Origin: HGM04593 sp045634305
GTDB taxonomy: Bacteria > Bacteroidota > Bacteroidia > Bacteroidales > Bacteroidaceae
Reading direction: 5' to 3'
Length of the DNA: 40,304 bases
Assembly: GCA_045634305.1 (NCBI GenBank)
Contig: JAZQZZ010000012.1
Coordinates: 1-40,304 of the forward strand
The position numbers were made by a program, and so were the translations under genes. Each line of letters begins with the position of its first letter. Position 1 is the first letter of the stretch. Positions 10,301 to 16,779 of this stretch are shown here, piece by piece. The notes beneath the pieces are model-generated. The model was not told where the DNA came from, made no database searches, and saw only the letters and a list, made by a program, of their open reading frames with translations.

Positions 10301-12323
10301 TATCCAGACTCTTGAATCACCCCAAAAACAGGATTTGTACAATACCAGCAAAGGCGATGGAGTTATACCTCCATACCGCATCCCCGGTATCTCAACAGCA
10401 AGCAATGGTCGTCTTATAACAGCTGCAGCGCGTCTTGTCTGCGGTACCGACCCCGGTTACGGTCAGGTTGACGTTGTTTGCCGCACAAGTGATGATCATG
10501 GCGCTACATGGAGCGACATGATTGATGTTGCAGTAGGTACAGGCCGCACATCTGCTACCGTGAACTATTTCGATACAGCATTCGGTGACCCCGCCATTGT
10601 TGCCGACCGTACAAGTAACGAGGTGCTCATAATTGCAGTTGCAGGTTGTACCGTATATGGCAACGGCAACACCACACGCCAGAACCCCAATATGATTGCC
10701 ACAATCCACAGCAAGGACAACGGCGAGACTTGGGAGGAGCCCGTCAATGTCACCGAGGATATATACAGCCTTTACGATGCCGGCAATGTCGTCCAGTCTG
10801 CATTTGTCGGTGGTGGAAAGGTTTTTCAGAGTCGCATTGTAAAGAAAGACAAATACTACCGCTTGTATGCTGCCATGTGCGCACGCCCCAACGGTAACCG
10901 CGTTGTCTACTCCGATGACTTTGGCCGCACATGGCACGCCCTTGGAGGTGCCAATGCACTCCCTGCCCCCGGCGGTGACGAGCCAAAGTGCGAGGAGATG
11001 CCCGACGGTCGTGTTATCCTTTCGAGCCGTGTAGGCGGTGGCCGCATATACAATATCTATACATACAGCAACACTCTCACTGGAGAGGGTAGTTGGGACA
11101 CCGATGTAAAGAGTACCTTTGCAGGTTCCGGATTGACCCCAGGCGGTAATTCTACAAATGGCGAGATTCTTGTTGTTCCCGTGCAGCGCAACAGCGACGG
11201 CAAGGAGATGTATCTTGCCCTCCAGTCATTGCCTACAGGCGGTGGCCGCACGAATGTGGGTATCTTCTACAAGGAACTCACTGATGTTACAGACCTCAAC
11301 ACCGTTGCGAACTTTGCAAATGATTGGAACGGTTTCTTCCAGGTGAGCAACACCTCATCGGCATACAGTTCAATGGACCTTCAGGCCGATGACCGCATAG
11401 GTTTCATCTACGAGGAGACACTCACAGGCTTCGGCCGTCGCAATAACCCTGTCTCTACAAGCTTCCCCAATGGCGAGGGACAGCACAACTTCGACGGTTT
11501 CGACAATATCTACGTTGCATATGACCTTGAATATATCACAAACGGCGCATACAGCGTTAAACGCGATGTCAACCGTGCATCATTCCTGAAGGAGTATTTC
11601 ACTGCTGTAGCAGCCGATGCTTCAGCCGATTTAAAGGCTCGCTTGGAAACTGCACTCGAGGCATTGAGTGCCGAACCCACAACCGCCGAGATTGACAATA
11701 TCTATTCAATACTTGCCGGCGATACTCCTGCCGACAAGTGGGATGGCAAGGTGCTCACCTTTACCAATGTTCAGCAGAATGGCACAGAGCGCGTGTTGTA
11801 TATCAATAATAATGTACTTGATTTGAGCACATCATCGGTCGAAGAGCTTGGAGCGGCTGCGCAATTCTCTTGCAAGAAGGAGGCGAGTGGCAAGTACAGT
11901 TTTTTTAATGAGGCGGCGCAGCTTTATATGATTTGGCGCGCCGGTGGCAACTACGGCTACAACAACAATAGCGGTACTCTTGCAGCGTACAATGCAACCT
12001 ATTGCGACTGGAGCATCAATCCCGGTTCTGTTGCCGACAGATACTACCTTGTTAGCAAAAGAGCAAACGGGGCAGACGGCTCTTTGATAGTTATGGCATC
12101 AGGTGTTTTCGATGCCTGGTCCGCTTCCGAGGGCTACAGTTCCAACTACAGTAACCTTTTCCGTATTGATGTCGTTGATGTTGACACTGGAATTGCCGAG
12201 GTGAAAGGTGAAAAGGAAAATGTTAAAGATGGAATTTATGACCTCACGGGCCGCAGTGTCAAGGCTGTCGCAACTCCCGGCATTTACATTGTAAATGGCA
12301 GAAAGGTGTTGGTTAGACAATAA
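7326..12323 (+). CDS. secreted GH123-GH33 fusion: beta-N-acetylgalactosaminidase plus sialidase
   Basis: A 1665-residue secreted enzyme with two glycosidase modules. Residues 1-22 are a signal peptide (ending SASA-Q). About 30-210 is a GEVED-like beta domain (VFVDWNSNKQFD). About 240-770 matches GH123/DUF4091, with the Asp-Glu pair in TVIAVDERGE (about 575-576) expected for substrate-assisted release of beta-GalNAc. About 785-925 looks like a beta-trefoil-type domain. About 1000-1405 is a GH33 sialidase: YRIPG (about 1017), Asp boxes SDDHGATW, SKDNGETW and SDDFGRTW, the FGDPAIVAD motif, the EEMPDGRVILSSR segment, and a probable nucleophile Tyr in SAYSSMD (about 1347) followed by IGFIYEE. About 1470-1618 is a domain shared with the protein at 23703. 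The tail is YDLTGR...PGIYIVNGRKVLV. The likely substrate carries both GalNAc-beta and sialic acid, such as Sda/Cad or GM2-type ends (inference). Confidence 0.9.
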   Translation: MKLKSILLSALSAMFISMSASAQGDYYVKHGADVNVTHATHYPKAVGVANVRGDQQVLDNIASAPRCAAYFDRTSTVFEVKSGETITPLITINGAWMHGYVFVDWNSNKQFDVNVTGEGPYIKGEGNELMCWSLYSHNGNGDNGWNSAGLYQGSGDVLAPGSFRVPEGLEVGATYRMRYAIQWNSIDPTGSYANFISDGGSIIDVTLKISGVASEDEQNAYPIDDYSEPRVGTVPDEAAWNALPDGLNAAWASRDVHYKLHEVPQVTQKNEAAIHAWKGERANIQAVLYSKSDQGVLSVRMTEWQKDGKATGIKGGEARFVNYVITDDYVSCGNHPMTLPQWLVADVIDQDKPHAVPAMETRPVWCTLEVPRGIEAGEYTTALEVVDANGNVVKSLALTVNVNSHSLPTVEEQKFHLDFWQQPYAISRYYGVERWSEEHYEALRPYLQALGRAGQRVVSAILFYEPWGEQTHDLFDPMVQTTKKSNGTWAYDYTVFDRYVELCAEYGITKQINCFSMLPWDMSFRYFDEASGSYKTLATTYSSTEYRELWTNFLTAFKAHLQQKGWFEKTVIAVDERGEAAMLKAYEIANALGFKMALAGNYHSSLCNILHDKCVQLGQEHYFTAAQLADRKSKNRITTFYTSCANSEPNIYTNSLPAEAAYLPIYAAKMNLDGYLHWAWCNWDEHPLTDSRFRKFGSGDTYCYYPGNRSSVRFERLIEGIHQYEKIQILREEYKNDSEKLAVLNALLGSFSGSVAGEDCAAMVNDLEDFLNGLEVEVPVAKDVVTGYYHLVGKATSRAEHLYNDALLNGNSMKFTLQSNSMVNTNNGIWHITVKDNNKLGIKNGDGNPVVAGANWGSSIAGSYTELTVGSTTDVGEFRYYYFTEALNCTNGGANFKVGGIDFITTWEGHPEADDNQWRFEPVDMEGMNVYDVVVEGNADVYVTYDGGYAFNGGFFITSSDIDAAELSIGIVGNVLKGADVNIEGNTIKVTNIQTLESPQKQDLYNTSKGDGVIPPYRIPGISTASNGRLITAAARLVCGTDPGYGQVDVVCRTSDDHGATWSDMIDVAVGTGRTSATVNYFDTAFGDPAIVADRTSNEVLIIAVAGCTVYGNGNTTRQNPNMIATIHSKDNGETWEEPVNVTEDIYSLYDAGNVVQSAFVGGGKVFQSRIVKKDKYYRLYAAMCARPNGNRVVYSDDFGRTWHALGGANALPAPGGDEPKCEEMPDGRVILSSRVGGGRIYNIYTYSNTLTGEGSWDTDVKSTFAGSGLTPGGNSTNGEILVVPVQRNSDGKEMYLALQSLPTGGGRTNVGIFYKELTDVTDLNTVANFANDWNGFFQVSNTSSAYSSMDLQADDRIGFIYEETLTGFGRRNNPVSTSFPNGEGQHNFDGFDNIYVAYDLEYITNGAYSVKRDVNRASFLKEYFTAVAADASADLKARLETALEALSAEPTTAEIDNIYSILAGDTPADKWDGKVLTFTNVQQNGTERVLYINNNVLDLSTSSVEELGAAAQFSCKKEASGKYSFFNEAAQLYMIWRAGGNYGYNNNSGTLAAYNATYCDWSINPGSVADRYYLVSKRANGADGSLIVMASGVFDAWSASEGYSSNYSNLFRIDVVDVDTGIAEVKGEKENVKDGIYDLTGRSVKAVATPGIYIVNGRKVLVRQ

Positions 12324-12338
12324 AAGAATTCTCTATTG

Positions 12339-12382
12339 ATTAAACGAATGACATCCCGAATTCGGGATGTCATTCGTTTAAT
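12339..12382. terminator. bidirectional terminator, 44-bp perfect palindrome
   Basis: The sequence is a perfect inverted repeat of 22 bases per arm, centred at CGAATTCG with no unpaired loop in the duplex. It sits between the convergent ends of the GH123-GH33 gene and the thiamine pyrophosphokinase gene. AT-rich flanks on both sides fit a terminator used from both directions. Confidence 0.8.
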
Positions 12383-12402
12383 ATTTTCTCTGTTTCCGGG
12401 AA

Positions 12403-13020
12403 TTAATAGTTAATGAACAGCAGATACTCTCCTTTGGCATTTATGGTGAACTCGTCACCGGTGCACTCGTTGAGTGTCCCCTGCCACCAGTTGTCGAAGT
12501 CGTAAATGGGGTAGAGCAGCCCTTCGGCGCTCAATTCCTTTGCCGTGATGCTGAAAATCGACACTTGCTGCCCTTTACGGCACTTGTGTGTGGTGGTGCC
12601 GTTACAGGGGATGAACACCCCATGGTCGGTAAAGGAACGTACATTGCATCCTGCACGGGCATATTCAATCAACAGGCTTATGTTGCCAATGGTGTGGTCC
12701 TCGCGCTTGCCTGTTGCGCCTATGATTGCAATGCTGTTCTTGCCCTTTTCCTGCAGAAAACGCACGGCCTTTGTCTGGTCGTTTGTCTCCTGTTCGGTGA
12801 CAATGTGTAGCTGGTGCGCGAACTTCTCGCGGTTCGCGGCGCTTATGGAGTCGCCGTCACCAACAATGGCGTCGGGCACGCGGCCTGTGGCAATGTAACT
12901 GTCGGCAGCACCGTCGCAACATACAACGAACGGTGTGCTCTGCAGCACCTCCAAAGGCTGCGAGGCTGTGGGGAACTCGCCTCCTGCAACTATGGCAGCA
13001 TCAAATACATTCTTCTTCAT
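12403..13020 (-). CDS. thiamine pyrophosphokinase
   Basis: Cytosolic enzyme that converts thiamine plus ATP to thiamine pyrophosphate. The 205-residue product has the family signatures VVCCDGAADSY, the acidic VGDGDSIS motif, ETNDQTKAVRFL, and GATGKREDHTIGN, in the usual order and at the usual length for bacterial TPK. The start ATG at 13020 lies 20 bases inside the 3' end of the PnuT gene, so the two are translated from one message. It is the last gene of the riboswitch-controlled operon promoter - TonB receptor - PnuT - TPK. This makes imported thiamine the likely substrate and traps it as TPP. In Bacteroides the corresponding gene of such operons has been called tnr3. Confidence 0.95.
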   Translation of the reverse strand: MKKNVFDAAIVAGGEFPTASQPLEVLQSTPFVVCCDGAADSYIATGRVPDAIVGDGDSISAANREKFAHQLHIVTEQETNDQTKAVRFLQEKGKNSIAIIGATGKREDHTIGNISLLIEYARAGCNVRSFTDHGVFIPCNGTTTHKCRKGQQVSIFSITAKELSAEGLLYPIYDFDNWWQGTLNECTGDEFTINAKGEYLLFINY

Positions 13021-13594
13021 TCAGCATCAATTTTTTCCATTTGAAGTATCCAAAGATAGATATAATTGCATAAACGGCATAGAGTACGGCCGTAAAATGC
13101 AATCCTTTGTATACGTAGAGTGCACTGCATGCCACGTCGACCACGCACCACACCCACCATTGCTCAATGTATTTTCGTGCGAGCATCCACATTCCCACAA
13201 TGCTCAGCGCCGTGGTGAACGAATCGCTCCAGGGAACAGTGCTGTCGGTGTGGTTAATGAGCACATATGCTATTAGCAACAGCGCTGCAACGAAAGCAAC
13301 ACAAGCCTTTATCCATGCCGTGCGCGGTGTGTGGCTTATGTGCAGCTCCTTCTTGGGTTTCCTGCCACCAAAGAGAGTGAAACCTGTTTTCCACGCCACC
13401 CAACCATACAAGGCAATGACAAGGTAGTATATGTTTATTCCAAAGTCGGCATACAGCCCTGCGTTGTAGTATACAAAAATGTATATCGCCGGCATTATTA
13501 TTCCTGCAATCCACAGGTATATGCTTGCCTTGTACTCCAGCCACAGGTAGACGATACCTGTTATTACTCCTAATATCTCGAGTAGTTGATCCAT
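13001..13594 (-). CDS. pnuT: PnuC-family transporter, probably thiamine (PnuT)
   Basis: Inner-membrane facilitator of the PnuC family, 197 residues with about seven hydrophobic segments and the family features ITGIVYLWLEYKASIYLWI near the N-terminus and WWVWCVVDVACSALYVYKGLHFTAVLYAVYA near the C-terminus. PnuC proteins move nicotinamide riboside; PnuT relatives move thiamine. Specificity is inferred from context: the gene lies between a TonB receptor and thiamine pyrophosphokinase, all downstream of a TPP riboswitch, and it overlaps the kinase gene by 20 bases. The arrangement matches the OM receptor-PnuT-kinase operons of Bacteroides. The intergenic gap to the receptor gene upstream is unusually long (365 bases) and holds tandem structured repeats, so read-through or an internal promoter is needed. 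Confidence 0.88.
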   Translation of the reverse strand: MDQLLEILGVITGIVYLWLEYKASIYLWIAGIIMPAIYIFVYYNAGLYADFGINIYYLVIALYGWVAWKTGFTLFGGRKPKKELHISHTPRTAWIKACVAFVAALLLIAYVLINHTDSTVPWSDSFTTALSIVGMWMLARKYIEQWWVWCVVDVACSALYVYKGLHFTAVLYAVYAIISIFGYFKWKKLMLNEEECI

Positions 13595-13622
13595 TTGTAT
13601 TTATAATTTACTTCGTGTTTAT

Positions 13623-13658
13623 AGAGATTCCTCGTCGCTACGCTCTGTCGGAATGACA
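13623..13658. repeat. 36-bp dispersed repeat, copy 1
   Basis: This 36-base segment (core ctcgtcgct, cgctctgtcgg, atgaca) recurs at 25936-25971 with three mismatches in 36. It resembles one arm of the inverted repeat found between groES and groEL. It lies in the gap between the TonB receptor and pnuT genes, next to the structured tandem repeats. Confidence 0.8.
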
Positions 13659-13670
13659 AAACTAAGTTTT

Positions 13671-13769
13671 GTTATCGGCGAGTTCATTAGCGGCTGGTCG
13701 CACGAAGCATGGATTAAAATCATGCCGTGCGGGTCGCTAAGAAATGAACGAGCCAATGACATTGCAAAT
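13671..13769 (+). repeat. structured repeat element, copy C1
   Basis: First of two tandem units with a 103-base period. Read on the plus strand it folds as P1 GTTCATT/AATGAAC (13682-13688 with 13743-13749), P2 GCGG/TCGC, linker ending GGT, P3 CGCAC/GTGCG, 3x1 internal loop GAA/C, P4 GCATG/CATGC with a 9-base loop, then GG before P2' and a TAAGA linker before P1'. This is the same plan as the elements at 26278 and 26398 but with different stem sequences. Plus is the orientation of the shared linkers, not proven transcription. Confidence 0.75.
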
Positions 13770-13773
13770 TTTT

Positions 13774-13872
13774 GTTATCGGCGAGTTCATTAGCGGCTGG
13801 TCGCACGAAGCATGGATGAGAATCATGCCGTGCGGGTCGCTGAGAAATGAACGAGCCAATGACATTGCAAAT
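13774..13872 (+). repeat. structured repeat element, copy C2
   Basis: Second tandem unit, differing from copy C1 at only three positions: two in the apical loop (13812-13823 region) and one in the linker before P1'. All stems are intact (P1 13785-13791 with 13846-13852). Near identity indicates a recent duplication of the 103-base unit. It lies 88 bases from the end of the TonB receptor gene. Confidence 0.75.
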
Positions 13873-13959
13873 ATAGAATGGCAAATTATGAATATAACGC
13901 GGATTTTGTCATATCGACCGTATGGGAAATATCTCTTATTATGAAGTTATTAGGCTTGT

Positions 13960-16191
13960 TTACAGTTCAATATTAATACTTCCAATAGCATTTATTCCTG
14001 CCTGGGCTGCATAGCCGGCGTAGTTGTAACGGTGGCGTGTGCCGTCGGCGTCGGTGTAATATCCGCTGCCGGCATAGCCGTTGTTCTCATACTCCTCGTT
14101 GAACAGGTTGTATACCGTTGCTCCCACGGTAATCTTTTTCACTCCCTTGAGCTTGAACGAGTAGGCCAGGCGCAGGTTTGTTACAAAATAGGCATCGAGT
14201 ACATGCTCCTCTATGCCGTAGTTGCTCATGTACTGCTTGCTCACATATTGCGACTGCAATGCAGCCTCAATGCCGCGCCATTCATATGAGAAGGTGTTGT
14301 TTGCAATTATCGCGGGCGAGAATGAAAGCGGTGTGTCGTTGTGGTGTATTTCCCATTTCTCGTATGTGTTGTCGTCGTAAAGCACCTCAGTGAAATCCTT
14401 TATCCTGTTGTGGCTGAATGTGGCGTTTGCATTCCATTCGAAGCCGCAAGGCAACTGTAATCCGGCGGTGAGCTCAATGCCCGCGCGGTAGCTTTTGGGG
14501 ATGTTTGCTGCAAGCGGCTCGCCAATCTCGTTAAGTTCGCCTGTGAGCACCAACTGGTCCTTGTAGTCCATGAAGTAGACGTTTGCTCCAGCTGTGAACA
14601 GTCTGCTGCTGTAGGCGTATCCTGCTTCGTAGTCAATGAGACGCTCGGCAACAGGGCGCTCGTTCAGCTTGCCGTCTGTGTAGTTGTTGCGTGTCGGCTC
14701 TTTGTGTGCCACGCCCACCGATGCATAGAGCCTGTTGTTGCTGTTCGGCAAATATGAAATGCCCGCCTTGGGGTTGAAGAAGTTGAACTTCTCATCTATT
14801 GCAAGCTTCTGGTGGCTGTCGGTGGCATCGTTCCATTTGTCGTTGTTGCCGTCAATGCGGTAGCCGATGTGGCGGTACTGTGCGTCGGCATAGATGTTCA
14901 GGCACTCAATTGGCCGGTATTCAGCTTTCAGGTATATGTTGGCATCGTCCTTTGTGCCATTGTTGCGGTAGTACTCATGGTTTGGCACAAGGTTGCCTGT
15001 GTAATTCTTCACCCAGAGCACATGGCCGAAGTGGTCGCCATAGTAACGGTTGGCTCCACCGCCTGCAGTGGCTGTCACCTTGTCGTTCTTGTATGTCAGG
15101 GCAAACACTGCACCGCCAAAATGATTGTCCATTGCCTTCTTGCGCACGAGGTCGCTCTTCTTTATCTCTTCACCATCAATGATGATTGTCGGCAAGGCAT
15201 ACTCCTTGAACTTGCGGCCGCTCTTGTACTCCTGGTAGTAACCGTCGCCCTTGGTATAGTGAAGACCAACGTTAAGTCTCAAACTGTTGGTGAAATCGTG
15301 GTCAAAGAGCAGTTGCAGGTTTGTCTGCGTGTAGTTGTCGGTCTGGTCGTCGTAATAATGATCGGTACCGGTGCTGTCGGTGAACATGTATCCGCAGCTG
15401 TTGTGACGGCGACCGTACTGCTCCATCTCCTCTTTTGTGGCATAGTTCCATGCGTGGTATGTCTGCTCCTTGCCGCCAAAGGCAATCAGGCGCACGCTTG
15501 TGCTGTTGCCGTAATATGCCCCTTGCAGGTAGAACGATTGCAACTTTGTGGCGGCACGTTCAATGTAACCGTCACTGCCAATGCTCGACAGGCGCATGTC
15601 AAACGCCCAATGGTCGTGCATTATACCCGTTCCCGCGCCGATGGTTGCCTTGTGGGTGTTGAACGAACCGTATGAGCCGCTGATGCCGGCATATGGCTGT
15701 GTGTTGAATTTGTCTGTCCTCAGGTTTATGCTTGCTCCGAATGAGCCGGCACCGTTGGTCGATGTTCCCGCGCCGCGCTGAATCTGTATATCCTTTACCG
15801 ATGAGGCTATGTCGGGCATGTTCACCCAAAAGACGTTGTGGCTCTCGGCGTCGTTTACGGGAATGCCGTTTGCCGTCACGTTGATTCGTGTGCCGTCTGT
15901 GCCGCGTATGCGAAGGCTTGTGTAGCCAATACCCGCACCGGCATCGCTTGTCGTCACTACACTTGGTGTAGCTGCCACAAGATAGGGGAAGTCTACTCCC
16001 GTATTCATCTTCGACAACTTCTCTTTCCCGATGTTGGTGTGTGCAATAGGTGTCAGCTCCGTTGCACGTGTCGCTGTTATCTCCACTTCCTGCAGATGAT
16101 TGTGCAGGCTGTCACTCACTGCCTCTTGTGCCTGTAGCAAAGAGGGTAGTGCTGCCAATATAAGGCAGCAACGCAATGTCCTTTTTTTCAT
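13960..16191 (-). CDS. TonB-dependent outer-membrane receptor, probably for thiamine
   Basis: Outer-membrane beta-barrel with an N-terminal plug, taking up a small ligand using TonB energy. From the ATG at 16191 the product is 743 residues with a signal peptide (MKKRTLRCCLILAALPSLLQAQ), a TonB-box-like EVEITATRA, then the plug motifs YTSLRIRGTDGTRINVTANGIPVND and RGAGTSTNGAGSFGASINL. The rest is alternating barrel strands. A longer reading to 16242 adds 17 residues that look like leader, not signal peptide. The ligand is inferred from the TPP riboswitch in its leader and from pnuT and TPK downstream; this is the OMthi-type receptor of Bacteroides thiamine operons. The barrel alone would not distinguish thiamine from cobalamin or iron complexes. 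Confidence 0.9.
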   Translation of the reverse strand: MKKRTLRCCLILAALPSLLQAQEAVSDSLHNHLQEVEITATRATELTPIAHTNIGKEKLSKMNTGVDFPYLVAATPSVVTTSDAGAGIGYTSLRIRGTDGTRINVTANGIPVNDAESHNVFWVNMPDIASSVKDIQIQRGAGTSTNGAGSFGASINLRTDKFNTQPYAGISGSYGSFNTHKATIGAGTGIMHDHWAFDMRLSSIGSDGYIERAATKLQSFYLQGAYYGNSTSVRLIAFGGKEQTYHAWNYATKEEMEQYGRRHNSCGYMFTDSTGTDHYYDDQTDNYTQTNLQLLFDHDFTNSLRLNVGLHYTKGDGYYQEYKSGRKFKEYALPTIIIDGEEIKKSDLVRKKAMDNHFGGAVFALTYKNDKVTATAGGGANRYYGDHFGHVLWVKNYTGNLVPNHEYYRNNGTKDDANIYLKAEYRPIECLNIYADAQYRHIGYRIDGNNDKWNDATDSHQKLAIDEKFNFFNPKAGISYLPNSNNRLYASVGVAHKEPTRNNYTDGKLNERPVAERLIDYEAGYAYSSRLFTAGANVYFMDYKDQLVLTGELNEIGEPLAANIPKSYRAGIELTAGLQLPCGFEWNANATFSHNRIKDFTEVLYDDNTYEKWEIHHNDTPLSFSPAIIANNTFSYEWRGIEAALQSQYVSKQYMSNYGIEEHVLDAYFVTNLRLAYSFKLKGVKKITVGATVYNLFNEEYENNGYAGSGYYTDADGTRHRYNYAGYAAQAGINAIGSINIEL

Positions 16192-16209
16192 TGCAATTTC
16201 AATTTTTGT

Positions 16210-16247
16210 GGAGCATGGGGATAAAAAAATAAAACCCTCCAAGCTCC
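16210..16247 (-). promoter_or_regulatory. leader hairpin just upstream of the receptor start codon
   Basis: On the minus strand GGAGCTTGGAGG can pair with CCCCATGCTCC around a U-rich loop; GGAGC/GCTCC forms the base, followed by one mismatch and UGG/CCA. The hairpin ends 18 bases before the ATG at 16191, in the position where it could affect ribosome loading. A role in riboswitch control is inference. Confidence 0.4.
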
Positions 16248-16321
16248 GTGGTTAAACGGAAAATGGGGATTTTTCCTTTAAATGAAAACTGAAGCGGGAA
16301 AACGGTAAATTTACGCTCTTT

Positions 16322-16404
16322 CCTTTAACCACACTTTGTGTGCTTGAAACTCGGCTGCGCTCGTTGTAAAAACTCAAGTAAACTTGGTTTTTACTCGCTT
16401 GAAC
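16322..16404. repeat. leader direct repeat, copy 1 (83 bp)
   Basis: First of two adjacent direct repeats. Each contains the small hairpin CACACtttGTGTG and a longer near-palindrome GTAAAAAC-CAAGT/ACTTG-GTTTTTAC. It lies in the 5' leader between the TPP aptamer and the receptor start. Confidence 0.85.
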
Positions 16405-16407
16405 TTC

Positions 16408-16489
16408 CCTTTAACCACACCTTGTGTGCTTGATACTCGGCTGCGCTCGTTGTAAAACTCAAGTAAACTTGGTTTTTACTCGCTTGAAC
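16408..16489. repeat. leader direct repeat, copy 2 (82 bp)
   Basis: Second direct repeat, differing from copy 1 by two substitutions and a one-base length change in an A run. A 15-codon minus-strand reading frame (16506-16459) begins just upstream and ends in this copy, but nothing shows that it is translated. Confidence 0.85.
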
Positions 16490-16514
16490 GAGTTTTCACT
16501 TTTCATTTTTTTTC

Positions 16515-16583
16515 TTCCTACGCCGGCATTATCCGGATCAGGTTCTTGGGTATGATCTCAGCCCATAATATTAAGGCACCCCG
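16515..16583 (-). promoter_or_regulatory. TPP riboswitch (THI element)
   Basis: Read on the minus strand the segment has the THI-box consensus in order: GGGGTGCC, GGCTGAGATCATACCC, GAACCTGATCCGGATAATG, CCGGCGTAGGAA. The outer stem GGGG..., the CTGAGA pyrimidine-sensor arm and the CTGATC..GGATAATG pyrophosphate-sensor arm are all present. It lies just downstream of a strong promoter and heads the receptor-pnuT-kinase operon, so TPP should repress thiamine uptake. The distance to the start codon is about 320 bases, longer than usual, because of two inserted direct repeats. Confidence 0.96.
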
Positions 16584-16600
16584 TAATTGAAATCTGTTTG

Positions 16601-16631
16601 CAAAGATAAGGCACGTATGGAGGAGAACAAA
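16601..16631 (-). promoter_or_regulatory. Bacteroidetes-type promoter of the thiamine operon
   Basis: On the minus strand TTTG (16631-16628), 19 bases, then TATCTTTG (16608-16601), an exact match to the Bacteroidetes -33/-7 pattern. Transcription should begin about 7 bases further on, just before the TPP aptamer. Confidence 0.8.
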
Positions 16632-16779
16632 ATAAATTGCGATTTATTTTTTCTCCCGATGGAATATCACTTTTATGTTATTCCAATTGTGGGGGGTGCA
16701 AAGCAATAATTTGATACATCTCCCATGCGGTCGATATGAGATGGATACCGGAAATCAGCAATTCTGGTCAACGGCCATC

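Noticed and set aside
13671..13872. Integron attC sites as an explanation of the tandem elements
   Set aside because: attC ends require RYYYAAC at the left and GTTRRRY at the right. Here the outer arms begin GTT and end AAC in C copies, differ in A, and there is no cassette gene or integrase.
13744..13944. 66-codon frame within the C1/C2 repeats
   Set aside because: It consists of repeat sequence read through and changes sense between units; there is no promoter or coding signal.
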